From positions 124,001 through 188,000 of the forward strand of contig CAWAJR010000004.1 of the NCBI GenBank assembly GCA_963782465.1: a stretch of 64,000 bases of DNA, written 5' to 3'. This DNA comes from JAODBJ01 sp963782465. GTDB taxonomy: Bacteria > Actinomycetota > Acidimicrobiia > IMCC26256 > PALSA-610. The notes below the pieces were generated by a model. It worked only from the letters and a program-made list of their open reading frames with translations. It was not told the DNA's origin and did not search any database. Below, piece by piece: positions 9,604 to 17,413 of the stretch. The first letter of the stretch is position 1; the number at the start of each line of letters is the position of its first letter. A program made the position numbers and the translations under genes.

Positions 9604-10112
9604 GGTTTGCCTCCGTTGAGACGCGATTTCGCAAGGTCGTTGCGTAAGCGATCGAGCAGGTCGCCGAGGTGGGCCCGGTCGGTGGCCGACCAGCCGGCGA
9701 GCGCGGTTTCGTAGTCTTCGAGCCACGCTTCGGTGGTGCGGGCGACCACCCGGCGGCCCTTCGGGGTGAGCGACAGCCAGGCGACCCGCCGGTCGTTCTC
9801 GTCGACGGCACGGGCGATGAGCCGTGCGTCTTCCAGCGGCCGCAGCTGGCGGCTCGCGGTGCTCTGGTCGACGCCGAGCCGGCGAGCCAGGTCGGAGACG
9901 GCGATCGGGCCGTGCCGCTCGATGATCCGCAGGCCGCTGAGACCCGCCCGCGTGAGCGGCACGCGAGCCGCGCGTACCACTCGCTCCCGCTGGCGGGCGC
10001 TGCGCACGTTCGCCGCGATGAGCTCGGTGAACTCGTAGAGCGCGTGCAGCGCGGCGTCGTCGAGGAGCGGCGTGACGGGGACGCCGGGCGCGACGTCGGG
10101 AACGGTGGCCAC
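9600..10112 (-). CDS. MarR-family transcriptional regulator
   Basis: A 170-residue winged-helix protein. The recognition region 'VSDLARRLGVDQSTASRQLRPLEDARLIAR' (residues about 73-102) is followed by the wing 'DENDRRVAWLSLTPKGR', both textbook MarR. Members bind as dimers to palindromes and are often released by aromatic ligands. It lies first in a two-gene operon with the amidohydrolase and diverges from an ABC importer gene. It may therefore control both through the 10113-10250 gap, which is inference. Confidence 0.9.
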   Translation of the reverse strand: MATVPDVAPGVPVTPLLDDAALHALYEFTELIAANVRSARQRERVVRAARVPLTRAGLSGLRIIERHGPIAVSDLARRLGVDQSTASRQLRPLEDARLIARAVDENDRRVAWLSLTPKGRRVVARTTEAWLEDYETALAGWSATDRAHLGDLLDRLRNDLAKSRLNGGKP

Positions 10113-10250
10113 GACCGCACCCTAGTGCATATGTATGTATTCCTACAACCTTCTCGGGGCGAAGGTGCCGTGCACCGCCGCCCGATGTGGAGTAGCAATT
10201 GCGCCAAGCGGGTCGGGTTCCCGGGGGGGACCGACGAAAGGGAGCTCGCC
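10113..10250. promoter_or_regulatory. Divergent promoter region, possible MarR operator
   Basis: The 138-base gap between marR-like and the ABC lipoprotein gene contains an AT-rich patch at 10124-10142 with an imperfect palindrome TGCATATGTA. This is a plausible -10/operator area for the minus-strand operon. AAAGGGAG at 10237-10244 is the ribosome site of the lipoprotein gene. Binding is not demonstrated. Confidence 0.4.
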
Positions 10251-11651
10251 ATGGCGCGCGTTCGTTGGTTGGCATTGGTCGCAGCCCTTGTGGTCGTCGG
10301 CGCGAGTTGCGGCGGCGGGAAGACGATCAACAACTCGGGCGGCACCACGACCCCGCAAACGGCGGCCGGGGGCGCGACCACCACGACCGGGCCGAACGCG
10401 AAATGCGCGACCACCACGCCGCGCGCCACCGACGTCGGCGTCACCGCGAAGACGATCACCATCACCGTCATCGCCGACACCGGTTCCACGCTCCGACCCG
10501 GCCTGTTCCAAGGTTCGGTCGACGGGGTCAAGGCCTGGGCGAAGTACCAGAACGCGAACGGCGGGCTCGCCTGCCGCCAGGTCGTGGTGAAGAGCGCCGA
10601 CTCGAAGATCACGCCCGACGACGCGAAGAACGCCATCGTCGGCGCCTGCGGCAACTCCCTCGCCATGGTCGGCACGAGCGCCCTGTTCCTCAACGACATG
10701 ACCGGCGCCGAGCAGTGCAAGGACAAGACCGGCGCGGTCACCGGGATCCCCGACATCGCGACCCTGCAAACGAACTACGAGGAGCAGTGCTCGCCGGTTT
10801 CGTTCTCGGTGCTGCCCGGCGGGGGTTCGTGCCCGTACAGCGGCAGCGGTGTGCGCACCTTCCCCGTCTCCACGACCGCCGACGACTACTACTTCGGGAA
10901 GTACGGGAAGAACACACTGCACGGCGTGTGGATCATCCCCGCCGACCTCCCGGCGACGATCGAGTCGTCGATGCCGGGTTTCCGGGCCAGCCAGCAACTC
11001 GGCATCAAGCTCGACGCCGAGTTCGGTGCGAGCGGCCTCTCGCAGCAAGCCGCGTACACACCGTTCGTGCAGGCGATCAAGCAGCACAAGAGCACCTACG
11101 CGCGCAACGGTCTCGACTACCTCGGCACCGTGTTCCTGCGCAAGGAAGCGCAGGTGCAGGGCGTCAACACCGTGAAGGTCTGGGACTGCTCGGTGCAGTG
11201 CTACGACAAGCGGCTCCTCACCCAGGGCGGGAACGCCGTCGACGGCCAGTACGTGTGGCTCAACACGCTGCCCTTCGAGGACAAGGGCCACAACGCCACG
11301 CTCGACAACCTGCTCCAGTACGACCCGAAGGCCGACGGCTTCGGGGCGACGTCGTTCGTGTCGGGGCTGCTGTTCGGCCAGGCCGTGAACAACATCATGA
11401 CGACGAGCGGGCCCAACGGCCTCACCCGCAAGGCGCTCCTCGCCTCCCTGAACAACATCCACGACTTCACCGCCGGCGGCTTCCTCGGGAAGACCGACAT
11501 CGGCGGCCGCCGCGGCAGCCCGTGCGTGGTCGGCATGCAGGTACAGCAGGGCAAGTTCGTGCGCATCGACCCGACGACTCCCGGCGAGTTCGATTGCGGC
11601 GGGAAGGCGTACTCGATCACGCTCGACCCGCAGAAGGCGTTCAAAGGCTGA
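10251..11651 (+). CDS. ABC transporter substrate-binding lipoprotein (Leu/Ile/Val-binding family)
   Basis: A 466-residue exported lipoprotein: basic start, hydrophobic stretch and lipobox GASC (Cys at about residue 20). A Thr/Gly-rich linker and the periplasmic-binding-protein type I fold follow. 'ADTGSTLRPGLFQGSVDGVKAWAKYQN' with 'GGLACRQVVVKSADS' is typical of the branched-chain amino acid/amide/urea group. Six or more cysteines in the body may form disulfides. It heads a plus-strand operon with a fused permease and two ATPases, so it captures the solute outside the membrane. In these lineages ligands range from amino acids to steroid or aromatic compounds. Confidence 0.9.
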   Translation: MARVRWLALVAALVVVGASCGGGKTINNSGGTTTPQTAAGGATTTTGPNAKCATTTPRATDVGVTAKTITITVIADTGSTLRPGLFQGSVDGVKAWAKYQNANGGLACRQVVVKSADSKITPDDAKNAIVGACGNSLAMVGTSALFLNDMTGAEQCKDKTGAVTGIPDIATLQTNYEEQCSPVSFSVLPGGGSCPYSGSGVRTFPVSTTADDYYFGKYGKNTLHGVWIIPADLPATIESSMPGFRASQQLGIKLDAEFGASGLSQQAAYTPFVQAIKQHKSTYARNGLDYLGTVFLRKEAQVQGVNTVKVWDCSVQCYDKRLLTQGGNAVDGQYVWLNTLPFEDKGHNATLDNLLQYDPKADGFGATSFVSGLLFGQAVNNIMTTSGPNGLTRKALLASLNNIHDFTAGGFLGKTDIGGRRGSPCVVGMQVQQGKFVRIDPTTPGEFDCGGKAYSITLDPQKAFKG

Positions 11652-11673
11652 CCGCAATGGCTGGCGCGCTCGC

Positions 11674-13800
11674 GTGAGAAGGTCGAACCTCGCCGTATGG
11701 GCCGCGACGGTGTTGTTCGTCGTGGGCATCAGCAAGATGGCCTGGGCCGGCAACCCGGTGAACGGCACCGCGCTCCTGAACCTCGTCGTGTTCGCGCTCC
11801 CCCTCGCCGGCATCTACGCGCTGTCGGCCGCGGGGCTCGTCGTCGTCTACACGACCACCGGGATCTTCAACTTCGCCCAGGGCGCGATCGGCATGCTCCT
11901 CGCGTACGTGTACTGGGAGTTGAAGGTGAACCGCGGCCTGCCCACCTGGTTGGCGCTGTTCCTCACCGTGCTCGTCGCCGCGCCGCTCGTCGGCATCACG
12001 CTCGACCGCCTCATCATGCGCCACTTGCAGGGCAAGTCGCTCGTCGTACAGCTCACGGTCACGATCGGCCTGATGTTCGCGTTCATCGGCATCGCGAACA
12101 TGATCTGGGACCAGAACCTCGGCTACGCGGTACCGACGTTCTTCGGCGATAGCGGTTTCCATATCGGCGACGTCGTGATGACGTGGCACCGGTTCATCAC
12201 CCTCGCGCTCACGGTCGTGCTCGCGGTCGGGTTGCGGGCGTTCCTGTTCAAGGCTCGCACCGGTATCGCGATGCGCGCGGTCGTCGACAACCGCGGGCTC
12301 GCCGCCCTCACCGGCGCGCGATCGGAGTACTTGTCGAGCTTCGCCTGGGCGCTCGGCTGCATGCTGGCCGCGCTGGCCGGCATCTTCCTCGCGCCCGAAA
12401 GCGGGATGGCGACCAGCGGACCGCTCACGCTGCTGATCATCACCGCGTTCGCGGCCGCCGTCGTCGGCCGCCTGCGCAGCCTGCCGATGACCTACGTCGG
12501 CGCGCTGCTGCTCGCGCTCGCCATCGAATGGTCGCAGCTGTTCTTGCGCTTCGGCGGCCGGTGGGGGCAACTGCCGCTCGCACTCCCGGTCGTGATGCTG
12601 TTCATCGTCTTGCTGCTGCTGCCGAGCGCGAAGTTGCAGTTCGCGCGGATCAACGTGGTGCGCCACGGCGAACGGGTCACGAGCGTGCGCGACACGGTGC
12701 TCGGCATGACCGCGCTCGTCGCCGTGATCGCCGCGATCAGCGTGTTCCTCTCCCCCACCAACATGAACCGGTTCGCGCTCGGTATGTGCACCGCGCTCGT
12801 CGCGCTCTCGCTCGTGCCCCTCATCGGGTGGGCAGGCCAGGTGTCGCTCGCGCCGCTCGCGTTCGCCGGCATCGGCGCGGTCGCGTACACGCGGCTCGGC
12901 GGGCTCCAGGGCCACTGGTACGCGGTGGTGCTGGCCGCCCTCATCGCCGTTCCGGTGGGCGCGTTGCTCGCGCTCCCGGCGATGCGGCTGCAAGGGCTCT
13001 ACCTCGCGCTGGCGACGATGGCGTTCGCCTCGATGGTCGAGTACGTGTTCTTCACGCAGCCCTTCGCGCTCGGAACTCAGGACCGCAAGGTCGAACGCCT
13101 GCGCCTGTTCGGCGCGCAGTTCGCGTCGACACGATCGTTCCTGCTGCTCGTCACGATCGTGTTCGGTCTCGCGGGGATCGGCGTGGTCGCGTTGCGCCGC
13201 AGCGCGCTCGGGCGCCGGTTCGTCGCGCTGCGCGACAGTGAGGCCGCGTCGGCAACCGTCGGCGTCAACATCCTCGAGACCAAGGTGCTCGTGTTCATGC
13301 TCTCGGCCGGGATGGCCGGTTTCGCCGGTGCGTTCTTCGCCCAGTACTACGAGACGGTGAGCGGCGGGCAGTTCCAGATGCTCGCCGGCCTCAGCATCGT
13401 GCTCGCGCTCGTGATCGGCGGCGTCGGGACCGTCGCCGGCGCGCTGTTCGCCGGTGTGTTCGGGCTCGGCCAGCAACTCATCAAGGACAACTGGCATCTG
13501 TCGCTGTGGCGGGCGCTCGAGTTCCTCGCGCCGGGGTTGGCGGCGCTCGGCATCATCCAGAACCCGTCGGGCGCGGTGATCGCGATCGGCGAGGCGTTCG
13601 CGCCGTTGTTGCCGTGGCGCAAGGACGCGAAACGTGAAGCCGACGAGTTGAAGGCGGCCAACGCCGAACCCGAAGTCGGTGACCTCGGTTTGACCCGGCC
13701 GTTCCGCGAGGCCGACGTGCTCATCCTCGACCGGGGGCTCGGCATCACCAACGACGTCCCGCGCGCGAAGGTCGCCCGAGTGCCGGTGGCGGGTGACTGA
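11674..13800 (+). CDS. Fused LivH-LivM-type ABC permease
   Basis: At 708 residues this is twice the usual permease length. Residues about 30-310 match LivH ('AAGLVVVYTTTGIFNFAQG', 'RTGIAMRAVVDNRGLAALTG'). Residues about 345-650 match LivM ('GWAGQVSLAPLAFAGIGAVAY', 'RRFVALRDSEAASATVGVN'), each with a run of membrane helices. A 60-residue charged cytoplasmic tail follows. One polypeptide therefore replaces the two-subunit channel. GTG start 22 bases after the binding-protein gene; the ATPase gene begins two bases after its stop. Both halves carry their family motifs, so the fusion is genuine rather than a sequencing artefact. Confidence 0.9.
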   Translation: MRRSNLAVWAATVLFVVGISKMAWAGNPVNGTALLNLVVFALPLAGIYALSAAGLVVVYTTTGIFNFAQGAIGMLLAYVYWELKVNRGLPTWLALFLTVLVAAPLVGITLDRLIMRHLQGKSLVVQLTVTIGLMFAFIGIANMIWDQNLGYAVPTFFGDSGFHIGDVVMTWHRFITLALTVVLAVGLRAFLFKARTGIAMRAVVDNRGLAALTGARSEYLSSFAWALGCMLAALAGIFLAPESGMATSGPLTLLIITAFAAAVVGRLRSLPMTYVGALLLALAIEWSQLFLRFGGRWGQLPLALPVVMLFIVLLLLPSAKLQFARINVVRHGERVTSVRDTVLGMTALVAVIAAISVFLSPTNMNRFALGMCTALVALSLVPLIGWAGQVSLAPLAFAGIGAVAYTRLGGLQGHWYAVVLAALIAVPVGALLALPAMRLQGLYLALATMAFASMVEYVFFTQPFALGTQDRKVERLRLFGAQFASTRSFLLLVTIVFGLAGIGVVALRRSALGRRFVALRDSEAASATVGVNILETKVLVFMLSAGMAGFAGAFFAQYYETVSGGQFQMLAGLSIVLALVIGGVGTVAGALFAGVFGLGQQLIKDNWHLSLWRALEFLAPGLAALGIIQNPSGAVIAIGEAFAPLLPWRKDAKREADELKAANAEPEVGDLGLTRPFREADVLILDRGLGITNDVPRAKVARVPVAGD

Positions 13801-13802
13801 CC

Positions 13803-14533
13803 GTGGCCCTGCTCGAAGTACGCGAGGTGACGGTGCGCTTCGCCGGCGTGGTCGCGCTCGACGACACGTCGATCGCCGTCGACGCGGGCCAGGTCACCGG
13901 GCTGATCGGCCCCAACGGTGCCGGGCAAGACGACGCTGTTCAACGTGGTGACGGGGTTGCAGCCCCCGACCAGCGGGACCGTCGTGCTCGACGGGGCCGA
14001 CGTGACACGCGCCCGGCCGCACCGCCGGCCCGGCGCGGATCGCGCGCACCTTCCAACGTCTCGAAGCGTTCGGCAGCCTCACCGCGCGCGACAACGTGCT
14101 CGTCGCGCTGGAGATGCGCCGGCGGTGGTGGCCCGAGCGGTACGCGCCCGGCCCCCTCGCCGACGAACTGCTCGCGCAGGTCGGCATCGAAGCCGTCGCC
14201 AACGTGAAAGTGGAAGCGTTGCCCACCGGCACCGCACGGTTGGTCGAAGTCGCACGGGCGCTCGCGGTCGCACCGAAGGTGCTGCTGCTCGACGAACCCT
14301 CTTCGGGGCTCGACGAGCGCGAGACCCACGCCCTCGGCGAGTTGTTGGTGCGCCTGTCGTCCGGCGGCCTCGGTGTGCTGCTCGTCGAGCACGACATGAG
14401 CTTCGTGATGGAAACCTGCGCGCACATCAACGTGCTCGACTTCGGGCGGGTGATCGCGCGCGGCACGCCCGCCGAAGTGCAGGCCGACCCGGCCGTGCAG
14501 CAGGCCTATCTCGGCAGCCGGGCGGCCCGGTGA
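13803..14533 (+). CDS. livG: LivG-type ABC ATPase (two frameshifts, near 13921-13929 and 14020-14036)
   Basis: Reading across frames gives a normal LivG of about 243 residues. It begins MALLEVREVTVRFAG; Walker A is spread over the first shift (GPNGAG then KTTLFNVVTG) where CCGGGCAAG has one G too many. A second shift lies before 'ARIARTFQRLEAFG'. The signature is weak (LPTGTARLVEVARAL) as usual in LivG, and Walker B is 'VLLLDEPSSGLD'. It energises the neighbouring permease together with LivF. The stop overlaps the livF start (GTGA). Two changes in a Walker A gene of an otherwise intact operon look more like sequence error than decay. Confidence 0.8.
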
Positions 14534-15258
14534 CCGCGCTCCTTCCCGACGCGAGGGTGCCGGTGCTCGAACTCGTCGCGGTGCACGCCGGGTACGGCCG
14601 GATCGACGTGCTGCACGGCGTCGACCTCGCGCTCCACGCCGGCGAGGTGTTCGCGTTGCTCGGCCCGAACGGCGCCGGCAAGAGCACCACGCTCGGCGTC
14701 GCGTCGGGCCAGATCGTCCCGAGTTCCGGCGGGTTGATGCTCTGCGGCCGCGACGTCACCGGCGCCACGCCCGACGCGCTTGCCCGCGCCGGGATCTGCG
14801 TCGTGCCGGAAGGACGCGGGATCTTCCCGAACCTTTCGGTGACCGAGAACCTGCGCATGGCGACGTTCACCGGCATCAAGTTCGCCGACGTCCAAGCCCG
14901 CGCGTTCGCGCAGTTCCCCCGGTTGGGCGACCGGCGCAAGCAGATGGCCGGGACGCTCTCGGGCGGCGAGCAGCAGATGCTCGCGATGGCACGCGCGCTC
15001 GCGACCGACCCCGCGGTGCTCCTCGTCGACGAGTTGTCGATGGGGCTCGCGCCGATCATCGTCGACGAGCTCTACGAGCAGGTACGGCAGATCGCGGCGT
15101 CGGGCCTGTCGATCCTCATCATCGAGCAGTTCGTGCACGAGATCCTCGGCATCGCCGATGTCGCCGCGATCATGTTGCACGGCCGCATCGAGCACCATGG
15201 CAGCACCGCGCAACTCGCCGGCGAACTCGCGTCGGCCTATCTCGGGGGACAGCATTGA
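14530..15258 (+). CDS. livF: LivF-type ABC ATPase
   Basis: About 242 residues, starting at GTG that overlaps the livG stop. Walker A is GPNGAGKST, the signature LSGGEQQMLAMARAL and Walker B 'VLLVDELSMGLAP', where the SMGLAP motif is characteristic of LivF. 'VVPEGRGIFPNLSVTENL' is another LivF hallmark. The protein is the second ATPase of the importer. Its stop overlaps the next start as TTGA, so a small membrane protein is translated from the same message. Confidence 0.92.
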   Translation: MTALLPDARVPVLELVAVHAGYGRIDVLHGVDLALHAGEVFALLGPNGAGKSTTLGVASGQIVPSSGGLMLCGRDVTGATPDALARAGICVVPEGRGIFPNLSVTENLRMATFTGIKFADVQARAFAQFPRLGDRRKQMAGTLSGGEQQMLAMARALATDPAVLLVDELSMGLAPIIVDELYEQVRQIAASGLSILIIEQFVHEILGIADVAAIMLHGRIEHHGSTAQLAGELASAYLGGQH

Positions 15259-15635
15259 CCAGCGAGGACGAGAAGATGTCGCCGTCGCGACTCCAGCAGT
15301 TCGAAGCCGAGGTGACGAAGCTGAAGGTGAGCGGCGGCGGGGCGAACCCGGAACGCACCGCCGAGCGGGCCGGCATCGGCCTCGTCGTCGGCGGCTTCGT
15401 GATCGCGTTCATCTCCTGGTGGAGCGCGTACAACGCCGGGAACTTCGCCGACCTCGACCGCGCCGCGATCTTCGCCGCGATCGGGATCGGCATCGCGCTC
15501 GTCGGCGCGATCGTCTGGATCCGCTACTCGCTGACCCGCTACCTGCGTTACTGGCTCATCCGGCTCGTGTACGAGCAGCGCGAGCAGACCGACCGGCTCG
15601 TCGATCAGCGCTCGGAGAACAAGCCCGGGCCGTGA
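15255..15635 (+). CDS. Small two-helix membrane protein of the importer operon
   Basis: Up to 126 residues with two membrane segments (about residues 41-60 and 70-89) and a basic cytoplasmic C-terminus. The TTG start overlaps the livF stop; an ATG at 15276 is an alternative. No domain is recognised. The position at the end of the importer operon suggests an accessory or stabilising role, which is inference from context. Confidence 0.7.
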   Translation: MTSEDEKMSPSRLQQFEAEVTKLKVSGGGANPERTAERAGIGLVVGGFVIAFISWWSAYNAGNFADLDRAAIFAAIGIGIALVGAIVWIRYSLTRYLRYWLIRLVYEQREQTDRLVDQRSENKPGP

Positions 15636-15638
15636 CGG

Positions 15639-16853
15639 TCAGTACTTCACCGTCATGTGCTTGATGCCGGCGATGAAGTTGGAGCGCAACAACTGCGGGT
15701 CGTCGACCAGTTCGATCGTCGGCATCCGCCTCGCCATCTCCTCGAGCAACACGCGGATCTCCATCCGGGCCAGGTTCGCGCCGAGGCAGTGGTGCGGCCC
15801 GCCGCCACCGAAGCCGACGTGCTCGTTCGGGTTGCGGCGGATGTCGAACGTGTAGGGATCGTCGAACACATCTTCGTCGCGGTTGGCGGAGATGTACCAG
15901 ATGGTGACCTTGTCGCCCTCTTTGATCTTCTGCCCGCGCAGCTCGGTGTCGCGGGTGACGTTGCGGCGGAAGTACATGACCGGCGACGCCCAGCGCACGA
16001 TCTCCTCGGTGGCCGGCACCGCGAGCGACGGGTCTTCGACGAGTGCCTTGTACTGCTCGGGGTTCTCGCACAGGGCGCGTACGCCGTGCGCCATCGAGTT
16101 GCGGGTTGTCTCGTTCCCCGCGACCGCGAGCAGCAGGAAGAAGAGGTTGAAGTCCATCTCGCTGAGCCGGTCGCCGTCGACCTCGGCGGTGAGCAGCGCG
16201 GTGATGATGTCGTCGGCCGGCTTCTCGCGACGTTGCGCCGCGAGTTCGCCCGCGTACATGAACATCTCGACCTGCGCCTGCATCACTTCTTCGTCGGACA
16301 CCCGGTACTCGGGGTCTTCGCTCCCGATCATCCGGTTGCTCCACTGGAAGAGCTTGTGCCGGTCTTCCTGCGGGACACCGAGCATCTCGGCGATCACCTG
16401 CAGCGGGAGCTCCGCGCACACGTCGACGACGAAGTCGCACTGCCCGCGGTCGATCACGTTGTCGATGATCTTCGCGGTGAGGTCGCGGATGTGCGGTTCG
16501 AGCATGCGCATCTGGCGCGGTGTGAAACCGCGGTTCACGAGCTTCCGGTAGCGGGTGTGCGCGGGCGGGTCCATCTGCAACATGAGATTGCCGTCGCCCT
16601 GGAACTCGGCGTTCGCCTCGCCGCTGCCCTCCATCTGCACCACGCCACCGCGCTTTTCGGCCGACGAGTACGTCTCCGCGTCGCGACCGACGGCGACGAC
16701 GTCGTCGTACTTGGTGATGATCCAGATCCCCGGGCCGTCGGGCTCGGGGTGCTTGTACACGGGTGCTTCCCGCCGCAGGAACTTGAACCACTCGTGCGGG
16801 ACGCCCTTGGTGAAGACGTCCCGATCGAGGAGGTCGATGTCACTCAGCTGCAT
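15639..16853 (-). CDS. Cytochrome P450
   Basis: A 404-residue soluble bacterial P450. The I-helix oxygen-binding motif AGNETTR is at 245-251, the K-helix ExxR in EEIVR at 283-287, and the heme-ligand motif FGGGGPHHCLG with Cys 356. 'DPPAHTRYRKLVNRGFTPR' is the usual B'-C region. The sequence style resembles the CYP125/CYP142 side of the family, sterol or terpenoid hydroxylases, but substrate assignment is inference. It needs an external ferredoxin and reductase, and none is adjacent. The stop is only three bases from the convergent membrane-protein stop. Confidence 0.92.
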   Translation of the reverse strand: MQLSDIDLLDRDVFTKGVPHEWFKFLRREAPVYKHPEPDGPGIWIITKYDDVVAVGRDAETYSSAEKRGGVVQMEGSGEANAEFQGDGNLMLQMDPPAHTRYRKLVNRGFTPRQMRMLEPHIRDLTAKIIDNVIDRGQCDFVVDVCAELPLQVIAEMLGVPQEDRHKLFQWSNRMIGSEDPEYRVSDEEVMQAQVEMFMYAGELAAQRREKPADDIITALLTAEVDGDRLSEMDFNLFFLLLAVAGNETTRNSMAHGVRALCENPEQYKALVEDPSLAVPATEEIVRWASPVMYFRRNVTRDTELRGQKIKEGDKVTIWYISANRDEDVFDDPYTFDIRRNPNEHVGFGGGGPHHCLGANLARMEIRVLLEEMARRMPTIELVDDPQLLRSNFIAGIKHMTVKY

Positions 16854-16892
16854 GGTTCCCCCGTATCGAAGAGGTGCTTCCGGTCAGTGTCG

Positions 16893-17345
16893 TCAGTTCC
16901 GGGCATCTTGCACGAATTCCGGTAGGTCTATCGGCGGGTTGGGAAGTTGTTGCACACCCCGTGCGGCGAGGAACGCGGCGTACCCCTCCTCGTCGGCCGG
17001 GAACGAAGTGGGATCGCCCATCATGACCTCGAACAGGGTCACGCCGTTCGGGCCGGCGACGAACGGCCCGAACGTATCGCCCTGATCGAGCGCGATGTGG
17101 GTACCGGCCGGGCAGGCGACGTCGCCGCAGGTCATGTCGCCGGCGATCACGAACACGAGGTGGTCGCTGTTGTGGCCGTGCGGTTGCACGATCATCCCGG
17201 GGCCCCAAACCGCGTACAGCGACAGGTAACGGGGCGAGAACTCCAGCCACTTCTCCCGTACCGAAACGGTGTGGTCGCCGTGTTGCTGGCGCCGGCACTC
17301 CTGCCACGGCAGGTCGTCGAGGTGGCGGAACCGCGCTTCGCCCAT
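16893..17345 (-). CDS. Cupin-domain protein
   Basis: A 150-residue single cupin. The metal-binding first motif is 'VQPHGHNSDHLVFVIAGDM' (residues about 55-73, two His plus later His) and the second 'PAGTHIALDQGDTFGPF' carries another His. Such proteins are small metal-dependent dioxygenases, isomerases or ligand binders. It lies upstream of the P450 gene on the same strand with 39 bases between them, so the two are probably co-transcribed. ATG 17345 gives a natural start. Confidence 0.8.
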   Translation of the reverse strand: MGEARFRHLDDLPWQECRRQQHGDHTVSVREKWLEFSPRYLSLYAVWGPGMIVQPHGHNSDHLVFVIAGDMTCGDVACPAGTHIALDQGDTFGPFVAGPNGVTLFEVMMGDPTSFPADEEGYAAFLAARGVQQLPNPPIDLPEFVQDARN

Positions 17346-17413
17346 GGCGCCGACGGTACCCAATCGCGCCCGGTCGGCGCACCTGGGTCGGGTTCCTCGT
17401 AAGGTTCGGCGCG

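Noticed and set aside
11641..13497. Long minus-strand open frame opposite the permease gene
   Set aside because: His/Arg/Glu-rich antisense shadow of a gene with clear permease motifs.
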